Part shown: positions 39,312 to 53,900 of the stretch, one piece after another
Numbering within the stretch: position 1 is the stretch's first letter
How the letters are laid out: every line of letters begins with the position of its first letter
From: Symsagittifera roscoffensis
Lineage: Eukaryota; Xenacoelomorpha; Acoela; Convolutidae
Length of the DNA: 64,000 nt
NCBI RefSeq assembly: GCF_963678635.1
Contig: NC_087068.1
Location: 17,428,027 to 17,492,026 of the forward strand
Direction: 5' to 3'
Program-made: the position numbers and the translations under genes
Notes under the pieces: generated by a model
Told to the model about the DNA's origin: nothing
Seen by the model: the letters and a program-made list of their open reading frames with translations, nothing else
Database searches by the model: none

Positions 39312-40196
39312 TGTAACATTCGTCTACTACAGTCACACATGAGGCTTAAGAAAAATAGGCCCTATAACCACTGGCTCAAGGGTCAGGGACACTATCTCTT
39401 GTGTTTTTCTACCTCAAGAACGGTCGGAGCCAGTTCGGTTCGCTTGTGACATGAGACTACGACCCGTTACAGCTTAAAGGCTACTACTAAAATATCCCCC
39501 CACTCTAGAATTAGAAACGTCCCCATACTTAGGTCTCTAGATACCCAAAATACATGAACGCCGTTAAAAACCGGGTTGGAACAATCCGTTAGGTTACTTT
39601 TTATTAGACAGTGTAACTTTGATCCATTTCAGATGGATCAACCTAAAACTCGCCTTACCTCAACATAACAATTGTAAAACACACTCTAGAAATTTAAATT
39701 AAGGACTCACATGTTGATGCGCTCAAGCACAGGAAGTAATTAAATGGGTGAGCAACTCTAGAATTAACTAAGGTAACTAGATAAATTCAATGTTTATCAG
39801 TTTGAATGGTAAGGGTAAGTTTGAACTCAAGAACGAAGTTTTATGTGGACCATTGGGACACTCAAGCTGTCCACCTTTCCGTCGAAGGTTCACTCTGGTC
39901 CAGTTCGAATAATTACTCTCTCGGGAATACTCTGTCTTCTATTTCAGATAGGACAGCTCTACTCTTGTTCACTATGATGGAAATTGCGAATAGCAATTTC
40001 CCACTCGTTTTTATCTGACAACTTTCCCGCAATTGTTCTAAAATTGTTCTCCTTTCTTTTTCTGATTTTCAGTTATCGCGAGAAAATCGTGCATGACATG
40101 TTCCATTCGAAATTTTGAAAAATTAAATTTCACTACAAAATCAAGTGTTTTCTGCTCTTCTCAAGGTCAAACTTCCAAATATGACCGACTGGCACA
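39312..40196 (-). repeat. 5' LTR of element 2 (family B)
   Basis: 885 bp matching 17339-18223 with no difference that I can see by eye. For the minus-strand element this is the promoter LTR. Its hairpin copy lies at 39979-40001. Confidence 0.93.
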
Positions 40197-43100
40197 TGCA
40201 ACAAGAAGAATTGCTGTAGGACTGAAGGACGCACCCCTGAAGCTGAAAGGATAAAACTAATTGGACATAATCAGCAGAATTCTATGGTGCTGACAATAGG
40301 AGAGACTAAAATAGTCAAGGATAGTAGATGCAGCAGGATACTGAAGTGTTTGTCGGAAAATTTAACGCAAAAGCCAAGATGAAACGTTGAAAGTGAATTG
40401 TTGATGAATGGTAAAAATCGAGGTTTGATTGACTTTGGGAAACTGTGGGAAGCCAATTCGGACCGTCTGCTTGAATCTTGTAGGTTACCGTGAATTGAGT
40501 TTGACATTCCAGATCTTTGGATTGTCTTGAATGCTCGTTTGGAGTTGAAATACTGTGTAGAGACTGGCAACTAGAAGATTAGTAAATGGGAGATCATTAG
40601 AAACTGATAAAATTAGGATCAAAAGCTTGACCAGTCCTGGAGAAAATGGCTTGCGTACTTTTTTAACCAATAGATAGGAACGCAAGCTAACTTATCCTTT
40701 CTGATCGCAAATCTCTTTGCGAATAATAGTGGTCAGAGTTTGTTCAGCTGGTGTTTGACATGACCATGAAAAATGATGTTTAAGATCATAAGACGAGTAA
40801 ACCAACAGCCACGTAGCAGTTGGTAATTGAGTAGACTGTCTTTCTTAGTGTAAATCAGAGTGGTTTATTCATTGCACGAAGAAGAGATGCGATGTTTGTC
40901 CTGAGTTATATAGTCAGGGGTTTGAATGAGTAGGCTACAGCCATAGAAAAAGGAAATTGAGAGTTACATGAGTAAACTTAAACGATTTACCCAATATATC
41001 TAAAAAGAGCTTCCTGTCACAAATAGGAAGACGAGAAAAAGTAAAAGATTCGCGGTTAAGAAGATGGAAAATAACTTGACCTCAACGAGCTTCTTCAGTT
41101 ATTAAAAATGCCTAACATAGTTCTTTCCTATCCATTTTGGTGGGATGTGGGTACAATGAGAGCTATTTGCTAGGCAAGTATTACAGAATTTAGCCATTAA
41201 GAGTCAATGAACGTAGTTTCAAGTTTTTTTTTCAGGAAGAGTCATAATAATTGTTCACGCTCAAATTTGATTTTTCCCGAAAAAACTTTGCTCAAAGGAT
41301 GACTGAAATTTTGGCCATCTCTACTTTCGCCTACGAAAAGAAAGATGGAGAAAAGACAGTTTTGAAGTATTTAAAAAAAAAAAAATTTCTGCTCTTTGTT
41401 CGGCTGTAAAGTTTCCATCTTATAATATATCGGCTTACAGGCTTTTTTGAGAAGTTTGAGGAGAAAGTTTTTTTTCAAGACAAATTGAGGATAATTTCTG
41501 GTTGATTAATTTTTTCGATTTTGTTTCTACGGTTTTCATCTTTATTTTTGTCGGTTAGCTTGTCCTGCTCTGTATGGGTTTTATCACATGAAGCGAAATA
41601 GTTCGCGTTGCCCCTCTTGGTTAAATTTTGTAATTCCTGTCCTGATATTTATGCAAATTTTTACACAAATGAAGCGTAGTGTTTTATTACGAAGATTTTT
41701 ACCTTAGTCGCAAAGACAAGTGCTCTTTTGCTTGCACGTTTGGTTTATATCAATTTAGAAGCTTATGCTGCTTCCTTAGTTTTGGCTAGTGTTAGGTTCT
41801 ATTTGAAAAAACAAACAGGTAATATGAAAATGAATGGGATTCGTTATTTTATATATTTTTTGCGACGCTCTGTAAAATTTTTGTACTTTACACAAATTTC
41901 AATTTTGTTCAAAAACTACTGTTCTGATTTTCAAAAAAAATAGTACAAATGGAAAAATCGGCCGCTCTTCTATTTGCCTATATATTTCGCTAGTCCCTTT
42001 TTTTGCCCCACGTTCTGCGGCATTTAAATGTTTCAGTAGGGGGGTTTTTGACCTAATTGTTTTCAATTTTCTCAAATATTAAAAGCACAAATCCGAGATG
42101 AAAGTTTCAATCAGAAGAGCAAATCTTGGCACTTTTTTCCTTCTCAAGCGGCTTTTCCCTAAATTCGGTAGAAAAAAGTTGGGGCCGCAAACATACCCAT
42201 TTTTTGACATTTTGGTTAATTTAATTTTTTTTTCGAACACTAACATGCGAAATTGTAGATTAAGGATTCAACCGAAAGCAAAAAAACCAGTTGTGTGACT
42301 TTTTGCGCAAAAGTTTATGCCTTACGTTTTGTAAAAAAATGAATATCATTAGAAAAGGTCCAATTTTTAAAGTGTTGCCGGTTTTTTGAAAACTTTTTCC
42401 CCCAAAACTAACCTGCCGATTTTGAGGTTGATAGTTTATCAAACTGACATGATGCTTAGATTTTGCCTGCAAAATCTCTTACACCTTACTTGTTCGTAGA
42501 AAAGCCGATAAAGACTTTTTTGAAGTTTTTACGGTTTTTCTTTGTTCCGAAATTTTATCACTTTTCTCAAACTACTAGCTACATCTGATACCAAGGGTTT
42601 AGTCTAAAATTTAGGGTGTGAAAATTTCCCCTGCATAAAAGGTTTTTCCCATGCTTTAGTAGAGAAAAGTTTTATGGATTTAGGAAATATCAAATTTTGA
42701 ATGTTTGATAATTTTTTGGAATATTTTTCAATGTTTCGAAAACTACCCAGCCAAATCTGAAAGAAAGATATTACTTGAAAGAGATAGTAGTAGTTTGGTT
42801 CTTCAAATAAGCGGCTAATCCCCTACTTACGCAGAGAAATCACTGGGTTTTGTGTAAAGTCCTTTTTTAAAATTATTAAAATTGCGCATTTCGGTATTAG
42901 TACAAAATCATAAAAAATAATTTAAAAGGCGCATTCAGCATTAGCTGGGCCATTATTTCGCTTCCAAGCAACCGTGGAGCAGATGACAGGACGTGAGACT
43001 TGAAATCAATAGGTCAGAGATTTTTATCCGGAACATTGAAATAAATATTTTTTGGTCGAATTTTTGCTACATAGTATTGGCAATTAAATAGAAACTGTAG

Positions 43101-44953
43101 CTGCTTTATTGGTGGCTAATAATAGTAAAATTACAAGCGACCCTAAAGCAGATATGAGAACGTTATACCTAATCTCGGCAAAAATCTCAAGTGGTATATT
43201 TAGTCTTTTCTTTCTGTCTTATTTGATTTTGTTTTGCCTGTTTGGAGCTCTTTTTTTTGCATTTCCTCGCTTGTATTTTCCAAGCGCAGCTTCGCCTTTG
43301 TGTATATTTTTGGGAAAATATCGAAGTTTTTTGCTCGATTTGTTGGTCCATTTGCAAGTAGTGAGAGTCATTCATTTTTCTATCGCTAGTAGCGGGAAGC
43401 TCTGCTTTGCAACTGTTTAAAAACTGGCAGTTTTTTTCAGTTTCCTTGATTCTTTTCCAATTGTCTGTTGGCTATTTTTTTTTTTTTTTAAAAATTCAAA
43501 AAAGGAGAAAAAAAACTCATTTTTTTCAAACAAATTATTGCAAATACTTCTTTAGTTTTGCGTAGTTAAAGTAAAGGGCAACTACAGTAGGTGCAAAATT
43601 CTGAAAATTAGATCAAATAATTACGAAATTAAAGTTAAAATTGATTTATAATCAAGGCATGTTTAAATGGAGAGGTCAGCCTTCTATTATTAGCTCTTTG
43701 TTATTTTAGTATGAAAACTGAAAATGCTCAGGCCAGTGTTCTCAACACTGAGGCAACGTTTTATATATTTTTTTCTAAGAGTCTTATTCAAGACTAATAG
43801 CGCTTCAATGTGATACCATATTTGAACCCCAATGAGCTTTTTACCTGGCAGTTCAAATGAGTTGGTGTGTGATGGAAAAAAATAGACAAAGCAACATCAA
43901 CATCTTAATAGACAATATAGTGAATGCGAGGAAACATTTACAACCTACAACATTGTTCCTCCGCGCTCCTTGGGTGGTCGGCTGAACAAAATTAATTTTA
44001 ATAAGGGATTATTTGTCTATAGAATTAGTTTTGAACCGATGTCGATGTCTTCTTTTTTATTTTGATCGAAAATTGCTCTTGAGAAATAGATCACTATTTT
44101 ATCGCAGTGCAAGTTTTATCACTGAGCAAATTTACTTAGGCTCATTACTGTGTTGACAAGAAATTAGATTCTTCTTTGGCCCGCATAGACCACAAGCTGG
44201 CATTGAGATAAGACCAGGATCTACCACAAAGCATAAAGACATTGTATAATTCGAAGATTCGCCCAAGCGTAGCTCTTCGTATTTTATTTGATTGAGAACT
44301 ACTTCGCTTGGTTAAGCTCTTAGAATATGAAGGAAATCAATGAAAGTTATTACATATGTAAGTATTTTTTAGAAGTTTAGAATAGATATGACGTTAATAT
44401 TTAGTTCTCTTTTGACCCAGTGGATGAACTAGAGTAATATCTGTAGTGATGACGTTTTATATGATAATTGAAATAAATTTTGATAATTAATTAAATAAAA
44501 TAAGTCGTTACTTTTTTGGCAAATAGGAATTGTTGTTCTCAGTTTTTGTTTCTGGAAACTAGACTTTACCAGCTATTTTTGATAAAAGAATGCACCACGA
44601 TATAAAAATTTCAAAATTTGAGCAATTTTAAACGGTAAATAAGCGGCCTCATATTGCGTCGTTTGATGACCGAAAAAAGTTTTTGTGTGCGTGTGTGTGT
44701 TTTTAACGGGAGAGGATTGAAAATTTTTTATAAGTTTTCCAGTCTTTTTGAATTTTCGTCTAAAAGGGTGTCTGATCAGTTTCTATTTTCGGCTTTGTTA
44801 CCGCTTGATAAGGCTTCTCCCGATGCTGATCGCACTTTCAATTGTTCTTTCATTTTTTTTATAAATAGTTTTATTCATGTTGATCGATTCAGTTTATTGT
44901 ATTTTTTTCACAAATACGGGGCTTTCTTGTATTGTATTGCAAGTGGTGCGAAA
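40197..44953. other. Intergenic region upstream of the transporter gene
   Basis: AT-rich with many homopolymer runs. No conserved coding sequence is recognised. It includes a SINE-A-like tail near 43240-43315 (GCGCAGCTTCGCCTTTGTGT) and a fragment resembling the dispersed 350-bp repeat near 41205-41250. The promoter of the transporter gene may lie here but no clear core element is seen. Confidence 0.5.
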
Positions 44954-47900
44954 ATGTTTGAACCATTTATTTTAGATTTCTACGTGCCAGTAGCATGGTG
45001 TCTGCATATTTCGCACGGAATGATGAACACGGTTATTGGGCCCAGTCAACTATACCTTGCTCGAAATGTGGGCTTGGAGTTGAGTCAGATCAATTTCGTC
45101 TGGACTTTTGGCTTCATCGGATTTGTCCTTGGAAGTTTCACAAGTAGGTAACGACTAATTGTTCTCCAGACCTCTCAGTGACGCAGAAATAGGGGGAGAG
45201 TTATCAGATCGATAGCTTTGGGCTAGTCTTAAAAGCGATGTGAGTTGTTAGAACTCGTTATTACGCAGGTTGCGGGTAAGCTGGAGTTCGACTTTGGACA
45301 ACAAGCAACTTGCATCTTACTCTTACACTTCTTTCACTTGTACTCAATTAACCAAGTACCTTGTAATAATTTACCCGGTGGTTGAAGTTATGACTTGCTA
45401 AATTTCGCATAAGTTCAAATTTAGTTTCCCTTTTCCACGTGATATCTAGAATTTTACCGTTATAATGGGTAAGTTATGTACCAACTCTTCAACTCTGATG
45501 AAATTCAGTTTTCGATTTACAAGTTTGATTGATTTTTTTCAGCTTGACGGCATTTGGCTGTTTTCTATCGCCTTAGATCCTAGGAGCCTCATATTATGTC
45601 ATTTTACAGCAGCAATTGGAGTTTAGCGTGTGGTTTACAACCGAGCATTTGTTAGGGCGCAAAATCTGAAAAGATTTACAAGAAATATAGATATTACACG
45701 GTTTTAAACATTCTGTGAATATATTATCAGCTAGTTTGCTCAATTTTTTAAAGCTCAATTTCACAGCTTGAAAAAATATATAAAATGTTTTTCCATAGAA
45801 AAAAGATCTTCCCGGGCAGATTCGATGAACGTAACGTAGTGAATACCCTTATATAGGTCTTGGTGATTTTTCGTTTATTTTTTTTTTCAGGAAAAATACA
45901 AGTTTCGTTTACGCTCTTAATTTTTTTTGTAGTTTGATTTCTCTTTGAAAGTTTAATTCATTGTCTTTGTTTAAAGGCAGGCGAACTTCAATATCGAACA
46001 GCGAAAGTGTAAAGGTCACAAAAAACGTAATCGAATTCTTATTGCGAAAGTGGATTTTAATTTTCAAATTTCGCAGCGGAATAAAAACTTTACATTATGA
46101 AGCAGTTTTCTCAAAATTAATTTAAAAAAAAAGTCAATCATAAGTTGTTCTTTCAAAAAGCTTTTTGGTCATATTTTCATTGACTGTTTGCAACAGTTTG
46201 TAGGTTATTTTTTTTCTGCAGAGTGGTTTGTATTCCCTAAGTTTGTATTCGAATTTTTACTTCTTGTTGCAACGTTTCTCTGGGGCCAGATTCAACACTT
46301 CGGAAAATTTTAGTTGTTGAAGTTTTATTTACAGTTTGTTCTGTTTACTCTAGCAAGGGTATTTCAATCGGGTACTAGACTTTTTTTCCTCGTAAACAAC
46401 TTGTCCACAGGATCTTCACTTCTAGAGAATCTTCACTTCTGAGTATCTCTCATCTGACATGCGCAGTTTCCTAAAAATTGAAATAAAAACTATCATTTAG
46501 CTAGTAATTACTTGAAGCCCGTTTCAGGTTATAATCTTCTCAAAAAACTGTCTCAATTGTTTTTTCGGGTTCCTGGTTTTTGTCCTAGTTTCTCTCGGTT
46601 CAATTTCCATTTTTTTAACGCCATTTTTTTGATTTGGTAGGGTTTTCGTTGGTTTATTTTCTAAAGCATTGGTATTGTTCCAATTTGAAGAGTTTTTACG
46701 ATAAGTGAAACTTCACAAATTTGTAAATATACCATGTCTGATTTTGAGTTTTTTTTCGTTTTAATTAATATAGCAGTTTCCGTTCATGTTTTGTCGACTT
46801 CTTCAACTTTTTTTGCGTAGTTTTGAGGGCAGAATATATCCGTTTGCCACCATTTGTTTCAGTTTGGATGGGTCCTAAATTTAATGAATTTATTTATAAC
46901 AACAATTTTGTTTTTGCCTCAACAGGTTTCGACACAAAGTTTGCCGCCTTTGTTGCCGCCCGGTGAATGGTTTCCATTTTTAAGGGCTGTTTATGAAATT
47001 CATCTGATAGAAATATGAAGTTTTTTGTAGCTGTAATTTTGCAACTTTTGTCAAGTTATTTTATCCAACATATTTATTCATTTTTTTTGCTTTTGTTTGT
47101 TTTTCATTCACTATTTTTAGCGCTATGTTTTTTCTGCATTGGAAGTGCTGCAATTTTCCGCTTCGCCTCTGTGTTAATTTATATCTTTTTTCTGATCAGC
47201 TGTTGTTCAGTGTTTAATTCAATTACTCTCAATTTTTTTTGCCGCTATCATCTGCTATCAAGAGTCATGAACGCAGTGAATACTCGTTTATAGGTCTTGG
47301 TGATTTTTTTTCAGGAAACTTCTTGTCGACTTCTAGTTTCGAAAATGGATTTTAATTTTAAGATTTCCAGCGAAATAAAAAAAATTTACATATTGATCCA
47401 ATTTTCTCAAACTGGGTTACTTCTATCAAAAACGTGTCAACCATTAATTGATCTTGAAATTCAAAAAGCTCTAAGGCGATAGATTTATTCCTTGTAATTC
47501 TAAAGTTGTTTTTCTCGGCGTTTTGTTCTGGCTATTATTCCCCTTTTCAAAATAAATTTCTGCGAATTTCTGAAACACCTCATTGTTTTCATAATTTCAA
47601 AAATTATAGTTAGTTTTATATCTGAACTTCCCTTTGAACTTCGAAAAATTTCTGTGTACCTCCAGAAAAAAACTTTTTTAGAGCTTATTTTTTGCTGTTT
47701 TTTGTTTCGATTTGTCCATCGGAATTATCGGACATTTTGATATTGTCCTACAATCACAACTACAGAATGATTTAACCTAGGATTTTAGTTTTTTGGTTTC
47801 TCAGCGGAATAAACATTTTCCCTTGCACTCGTTTTCTCAATTTGAGACAATTTTAGCAAAAAAGTGCCACTCATAAATTGCTCTTGAAATTCAAAGAGCT

Positions 47901-50900
47901 TTAAGGCCATATATTTTCCCCACTTTCAAAACTCTTTTCAACTGTCTGCTGGCTATGCTCTTTTTTTTTACCAGGGCAGTCATCTGTTGAAAGTAATAAA
48001 AAACAAGCACGAAAATAAATAGAAAAGCAGTTTCTGAACTAGTAGCATAGAAATATATGACAGTTGTTAAGAGTGATGAACGTGGTGAGTACTCTTATAT
48101 AGGTCTTGCTGATTTTTTTTTGGTTTTTTGTTACAGGAAAAAGTCCTAAAGATTGTGCACGCTCGTTTTGATTTTTCGCCGTTTGACTTATGGTTTTTTT
48201 TTATGTTCAGTACATTTCCATTGTTAAAAGGAAGGTTAACTCGAAAAGCAAAAGTGTAAAGATCACGAAAAACGTGATCCACTTCTGATTTCGAAAATGG
48301 AAATTCTCTAGTTATCAAATTCTCTAGCGGAATAAAATTTTTACGTATTGATCCAGTTTTCTCAAATTGGGTTAATTTTAACAAAAAAGTGTCCATCATA
48401 AGTTATTCTACATATTCCAAGAGCTTTAAGGCCATCTATTTTTTTTCTTCGAAATTCAAAGTTGAAAGCTCTTGAAAAAACAAGTCAGTTTTTTTTTTAG
48501 TTTCTTTGCATTCATAACTCTTTTCCAATTGTTAGTTGGCTATGTTATGAAAAAATGAAACTATTTAATAAAGAACCTTTTTTGTGGTTATCAAGTGGCA
48601 ATGAGCGAATTAAAAGCATTTTCAGTCGTGTAATTTTTTTCAGGAAAAATTCTCCCAAATTTGATTTTTTCGCGATTTGACTTAAATTCTTGACTTAAAT
48701 CCTGAAATTTGATTTTTTTTTCGCGATTTGACTTAAAGACTTAAATCCTGAAATTTGATTTTTTTGCGATTTGACTTAAATTCTTTTTAATTTCTCTCCA
48801 ATTGTTTTTGCTAAATTGAGGCAAATTTTTTTTTTCAATATCAAACGGAACGAAAAAAAACTTGAATTACTTTATTTTCGAAAGGATTCTGTTTTTTAGG
48901 TTTTGCAGAGTAGTATAATAACAATCTTTCATTGATATAATATCTCTAATGGGTTAATTTTATTTTAAAACGTCAATTAAAAAAGTTTTCTTCGAAATTG
49001 GATATGTGAATTTTTTTTTTGCCGTTTTCTTGAATTGCTGGACACTTTTTTTATGGGCCATCTGTTGGGTTAAACAGATTAGTCGAAAAGGAAAAAGATG
49101 GGCTATATGTTGGATAACATTAGTAAAAAAGCAACAATAAATCCGATTGTTTTTTTCTTGACAGTAAAAATTTATGGCGTATCACTGCACTTTGTTCAAC
49201 GTGTTTTTATGGTACAAAGTTTTGTCGGTCTGGGGTTTTTCAGGTCATTATCTTCATTACTATTTTTGTTTTCGCGTCCACCTGGCATAAAACTCACATT
49301 CATGTCAAGCTATTAGTTTCACCAAGTTGTTCTTGAGGAAAAATTTAGTTTGAATTGGGTTTATTGTTCCGACCATTTGAAAAATGGTGGAGGAACTTTG
49401 TATACCCAGTGTTGAGAAAAACCGGTTTGAAGTTTTTATTTTTTCGTCTAGAAGCGAGCAGGCTTTTATTTATGCTTCATTTAGGCCGTTTACAATAGCT
49501 TATTTATGCTTAATTTTATTGAGTAAAATTAGTTGTTGGAGATTTTTAATGCCATTTTGATAATCAAAAGTTAAAAAATTTCTGCAAATTTTTGTTTTTC
49601 TTTTTTTGTTTTTAGTCATTTTGTTGTTTTTTAGTCATTTTTCTTCAAAGACTGTTGTCCTGTTTGCTTATATTACTATGTTTGTCGAATATGCCCCAAT
49701 TAAAGTTAAACGTTAGATCCTTTTGTCACACCACGAAGAAATAACTACACTAATTTGAAGAAAAAAAAACATTTTTTAAAGACTATGGTCGGAACGTTCT
49801 GTGCTACTTGCACAGTAACCAGCTATCTTGTTAGTGCAAATAGTAGAAGTCTATGCTACCCGACTGTGTGAACAAAAATTATAATTGTAAATTTTCACAT
49901 GGGAAGAGAAACAGAAAAAGAGTCCTCATCTTTTTTTTAGTCAGTGCAGTGATTAAGACGTGGCTGAAGAAGTCATGGCAGAAAGTATCTGTGATGGTAC
50001 TCTCAGGTCTCATCAGTGGGTTTTGTATGATCCTCCTGCCCTTCATCACCAATGCCATGCTTCTGTTCGCTGTCAGAACCTTGCAATTCTTCGTGCTAGG
50101 TGAGATCACTAATTTCCGTCAACTTGGAAGTTTTCTAGAATATATGCACATTATGACGCATACAAAGATTGTTAGACTGTGCTTGATCCTAGAATGAATG
50201 AATTTTTCATGCAGTTAAAATCTCTGGAGTGTCTGATCTAGGCATTGATTTAGCTAAAAAAAGAATTGAACAAGGTGCTTTTGATTTGAAAAATGGAAAA
50301 TTGTAACAAATACTATGACCTGTTACACGTGTTAAGACTGTCAAATCCTCCGTTTAACTTTGTCTTGCGATTGAAACTGTGTTTTATAAGCCATAATCGT
50401 TAGCTATGATCTCAGACTCTTAGCTATGATCTATTTAGATTTTTTTTTTCAAAAAATGTCCTTTACCAGCGATAATTTTGTAATACTGGAATATTGTAGC
50501 TGCGCAGATCACAGCGGACACCAGTCTTCTGGTGTACATGCTAGGCTCCTTCAAAGCCAGACCCTTCATCATGGCCTTGCACGCATTCATAGGAGTGGGC
50601 TTCCTAGTTGCCACTCTGCTGGTGAAGCCATTCCTCCCAGAAGTCAGAGGGGCCGTGTGTCCAGGCAGTACACAAGGAGAGAGTGAAGACTCGCTGTTGA
50701 AAACAAATATTACAGGTATGCTGCAATAACTTCGGTTGCTCGCAAGGTTGAGAAGTTATTTAACATTCAATTTAGCTTACAATGTTATTTACGCTAGCGA
50801 GTAGCTAGTGTTTTAGTGCGAACCTTCTTATTTTTCTAACCTAACTCGCAAATGTAAGTGTTCATTAAAAGTGTTCCATTGTATGACTTTTTGCTATTAT

Positions 50901-53900
50901 CACGATCTGTAGCATTGGAAATTTCATAACATCTGTTCTCGGCTTTATTTGTGGCTAGTATTTTGATGGATTAAGCGTCCATGGCTGAGTGGATAGTTCG
51001 TGAGACTCATAATTTCAAGATCGTAGGTTCGAGTCCGAGTCGCCGCCGAATTTTTATTAACTCGAAGCTTATTTTTACTTTTTTATTGCACTTTTTAAAG
51101 CTCCAGAGCTGCTTTTTTGTCGTGTTCTCGCTAGTGGTTGCGAAGCACAGCTTCGCCTCTGTGTTATAATTTCTAACAGTGATGTTAGCGGTTTCTTAGA
51201 AATGTGGGTATTTCTTTGGAAAGCACTCCGCATACAACTATTTTTATGCGGAGGGGGTATATGAATTTTTACGAGTGCAGAATTTTTCAGTTCGGGTTTT
51301 TTGGTTTATTTTTGGAACACATATGGGAAGCTCAGAGCCCAACTTGGCGTCGAGAAAGTTGGAAAACTGTTTTTTTTTTTTTCAAGAAACAATGGTTTCT
51401 AATGTGTTGAATTCTTTAATATAAATAACATAGTTTTTTTAAACTATTTACTGTTAGATTGTTATTTTCGAAACTAACATACAATTTGCCAACCCTGTGT
51501 GCTAATTAATCATAAACATTTTTCTCTTATCCATAAATAGTCTTTCTTCTGAGGCGTTTCAATTATAACTAGGAGATTCAAAATGTTGGATTAATCTGAA
51601 TTTTTTTAACACAGAAATGCCGTTTTAGTGTTTTGGAAGCCCTGTCTGTTCTCAAAGACGTTTTTTCTATTCCAGTTTTTTCACAGTCGGGTGATTCTGA
51701 ACAGCCAAAAGAGGCAGATGCGAGTATGATTCACTGGCCATTCGTCATAGTGGGCTCATTCTCCATGCTCGCTTCCATAATGCTAGCCTTCCTTATAATC
51801 CTGCCCTTCAAAATACCAGTCTACGAGGAGAAAGATGAGCTGAAGGAGCAGTCAGTTGAAATGGCGGAGAAGAGGAAGAAAGGCGTCGAGGTGGAAACAT
51901 CGCATCACAGTACAGGTGAGCGTCTCGTAGTTTGATCACGTTTGAGCTGTTATTTTAATTCGAGTTGTTATTTTTTTAAGTACACTTAACTTGGAATGAT
52001 ATCAGTAAATGAAAAAGTAAATATCGTTTTTTATTTTTGATTCATCAAATCTGTTTTTGAGTCCTAGTCCTTTAGTTATGAATCACGATGCCAAAAGATG
52101 ATTTGTTTGAAACAAGTTGGCCTTGAAAACTCCGGCTTGGGTTTTTTGAAGCTTTTGAGAGACGCTTTTTGATGAGACGCTTTTTTAGGTTTGTTGTAGA
52201 TACGAAAAATTGTAGCTAAATATTTGTCTGTACTTGAGTTATCTCTTCATAGCATCATCTTGTTTAGGAGGCAAAGTGAATGTGAAAGCTCAAGTGCTCT
52301 TCATCTGCTTGATATTCATGTACTACGTCAACACGTGTGGCATCGAGCGCATCTTCCAGTCCATGAGCTACTCATTCGGACTCTGTGGACCATTAAAGTT
52401 GGATCCATCATCAGCAGTTATCACAGACACTGCTTATACTGGGGGATTCATGTCAGGAAGAATACTGAGCATCATTATTGGTGCGTAAATGCATTGCCTC
52501 AGAGAAATTAGTAGTTTTTTTTTAAATCAAGCAGAAACTCTTAGCCTTGCTATAGTTCAACTGTAGCCTTAGATCACCAATTTTTTTAGCGTGTTACTAT
52601 AGAATTTTTTCACCATTATACAAAGAACTGAACAAAAATGCATGCAAATCCGCATCGGTGAGTCCAACAATAGTTAATCTGAGCGTAAATGATTTTAAGA
52701 CACTTTCTTAGCAGGTAATTCTGAATTGATTGTATGTTGGTCCATTCTGTCTGTAGTTTTCTGGTTTCGGCGAAAATTCTCATGTGTCAATGAGCCAAGT
52801 GAAGGTCGTGTGGTTTTTCAGTTCTTGTTTTTTCTTAGGGAGAAATCTTGATAATTGTTCAGGCTCAGATTAGTTATTGAAGGCTCAGATTTGGCAATTG
52901 AAGGGCAAAAGATCTTTTTGGTTTGCAAATTAATCTATATAATGAATTGAGTATTGTTTTTCTAGCTTTTGTTGATTTTTCATTATAACCGCAAAAGTAG
53001 ACCATTGAATTATTTTGACTGTTTTATAGAAAGTTGAATAAAATGTTTGTATTTGTACTTGAAGGAATCAAAAGCAGCTCATGGTGAAAATATAAACAAC
53101 TCGTGTGTTGTTCCTTCCCTTCATAGATAAATGACGATGAGTAATGTTTCAGCTAAATTCGTGGAGCCAAGTCGCATGGTGATGGTGAGTCTGGCTACTT
53201 GTCTGTTGGCGTCTATCTTCTTAGCCCTAGTGAGTGAGTTCTCAGCAATGGGACTATACCTGGGCACATTTGTGGTCGGATTCTTCATTGCTTCTGAGTT
53301 CGGGGGATGTGTCAATTGGTGTGCTAAGGTAACTTTACTTATGCAGTCCGTCAATTCGTTTTTACTATTGATTTTATCAATTGAACCGAAAGTTTTGTTT
53401 GTTCGTAAAACAGGTTAATTGAAATCCCATTTCAAAAACTTTTCTACTCGATACACATCGAGATTTTTGAAATGCATAATCATACGCAATTTGTTTTGAT
53501 ACATTCTCATTTATTACTTGCAAAGTTAGTGTGGTTGCTTTTAGTTTATTACACTTGCAAGAGCAAGTGTTTTGTAGTCGGAAACTAGACTTCTTTCCCC
53601 CGTTAACACCTTTTCTTACAAATCTGTGAGAATTTGTGAAGTTGCTGTATACGTGAATCCGAGCAAATGCGATTCTCTCCCACTAGCCCAGAGGTAACGG
53701 GATACATTTGTACCCTAATGCTTGGGGCTCGAGTCCCAGCCGGACCTTGTTTTTTTTTTATTATTTATGAAATAAAACTTTTTGCGGGAGAAATTGAATT
53801 GTCGGATTTTCGTTCGTCTGCTTGTGTTTTCTCGGCTTATTTACACTAGCACCAGTTTAGTATGTTATTAAGAACCTTCTTTTTTCTTACCTAAGTCGCA

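Larger units (their letters stand above)
17339..40196 (-). mobile_element. Element 2: complete 22.9-kb Ty3/gypsy-like LTR retrotransposon
   Basis: Two 885-bp LTRs (17339-18223 and 39312-40196), in which I see no difference by eye, enclose in minus-strand order: primer site, leader of 2.4 kb with tandem repeats, gag-pol (36868-28631), macro-like ORF (28760-28059), ORF2 with an SGNH hydrolase domain (27531-25024), ORF3 (25153-18653) and a polypurine tract. Typical gypsy elements are 5-10 kb, so this is exceptionally long, mainly because of ORF2 and ORF3 (about 9 kb of coding). Closely matching LTRs and long open frames argue for a recent insertion. The flanks share only TGC (left ...TTTTGC, right TGCAAC...), so a 4-5 bp target duplication is not evident. 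Confidence 0.93.

Noticed and set aside
44654-44953. Extension of transporter exon 1 upstream in the same frame
   Set aside because: The translation is low-complexity and unlike MFS N-termini. ATG 44954 or an acceptor at 44975 fits better.
50973-51050. A functional tRNA-Met gene
   Set aside because: A/B boxes and a CAT-like loop are present, but acceptor-stem pairing is poor and the segment continues into a SINE body found elsewhere.
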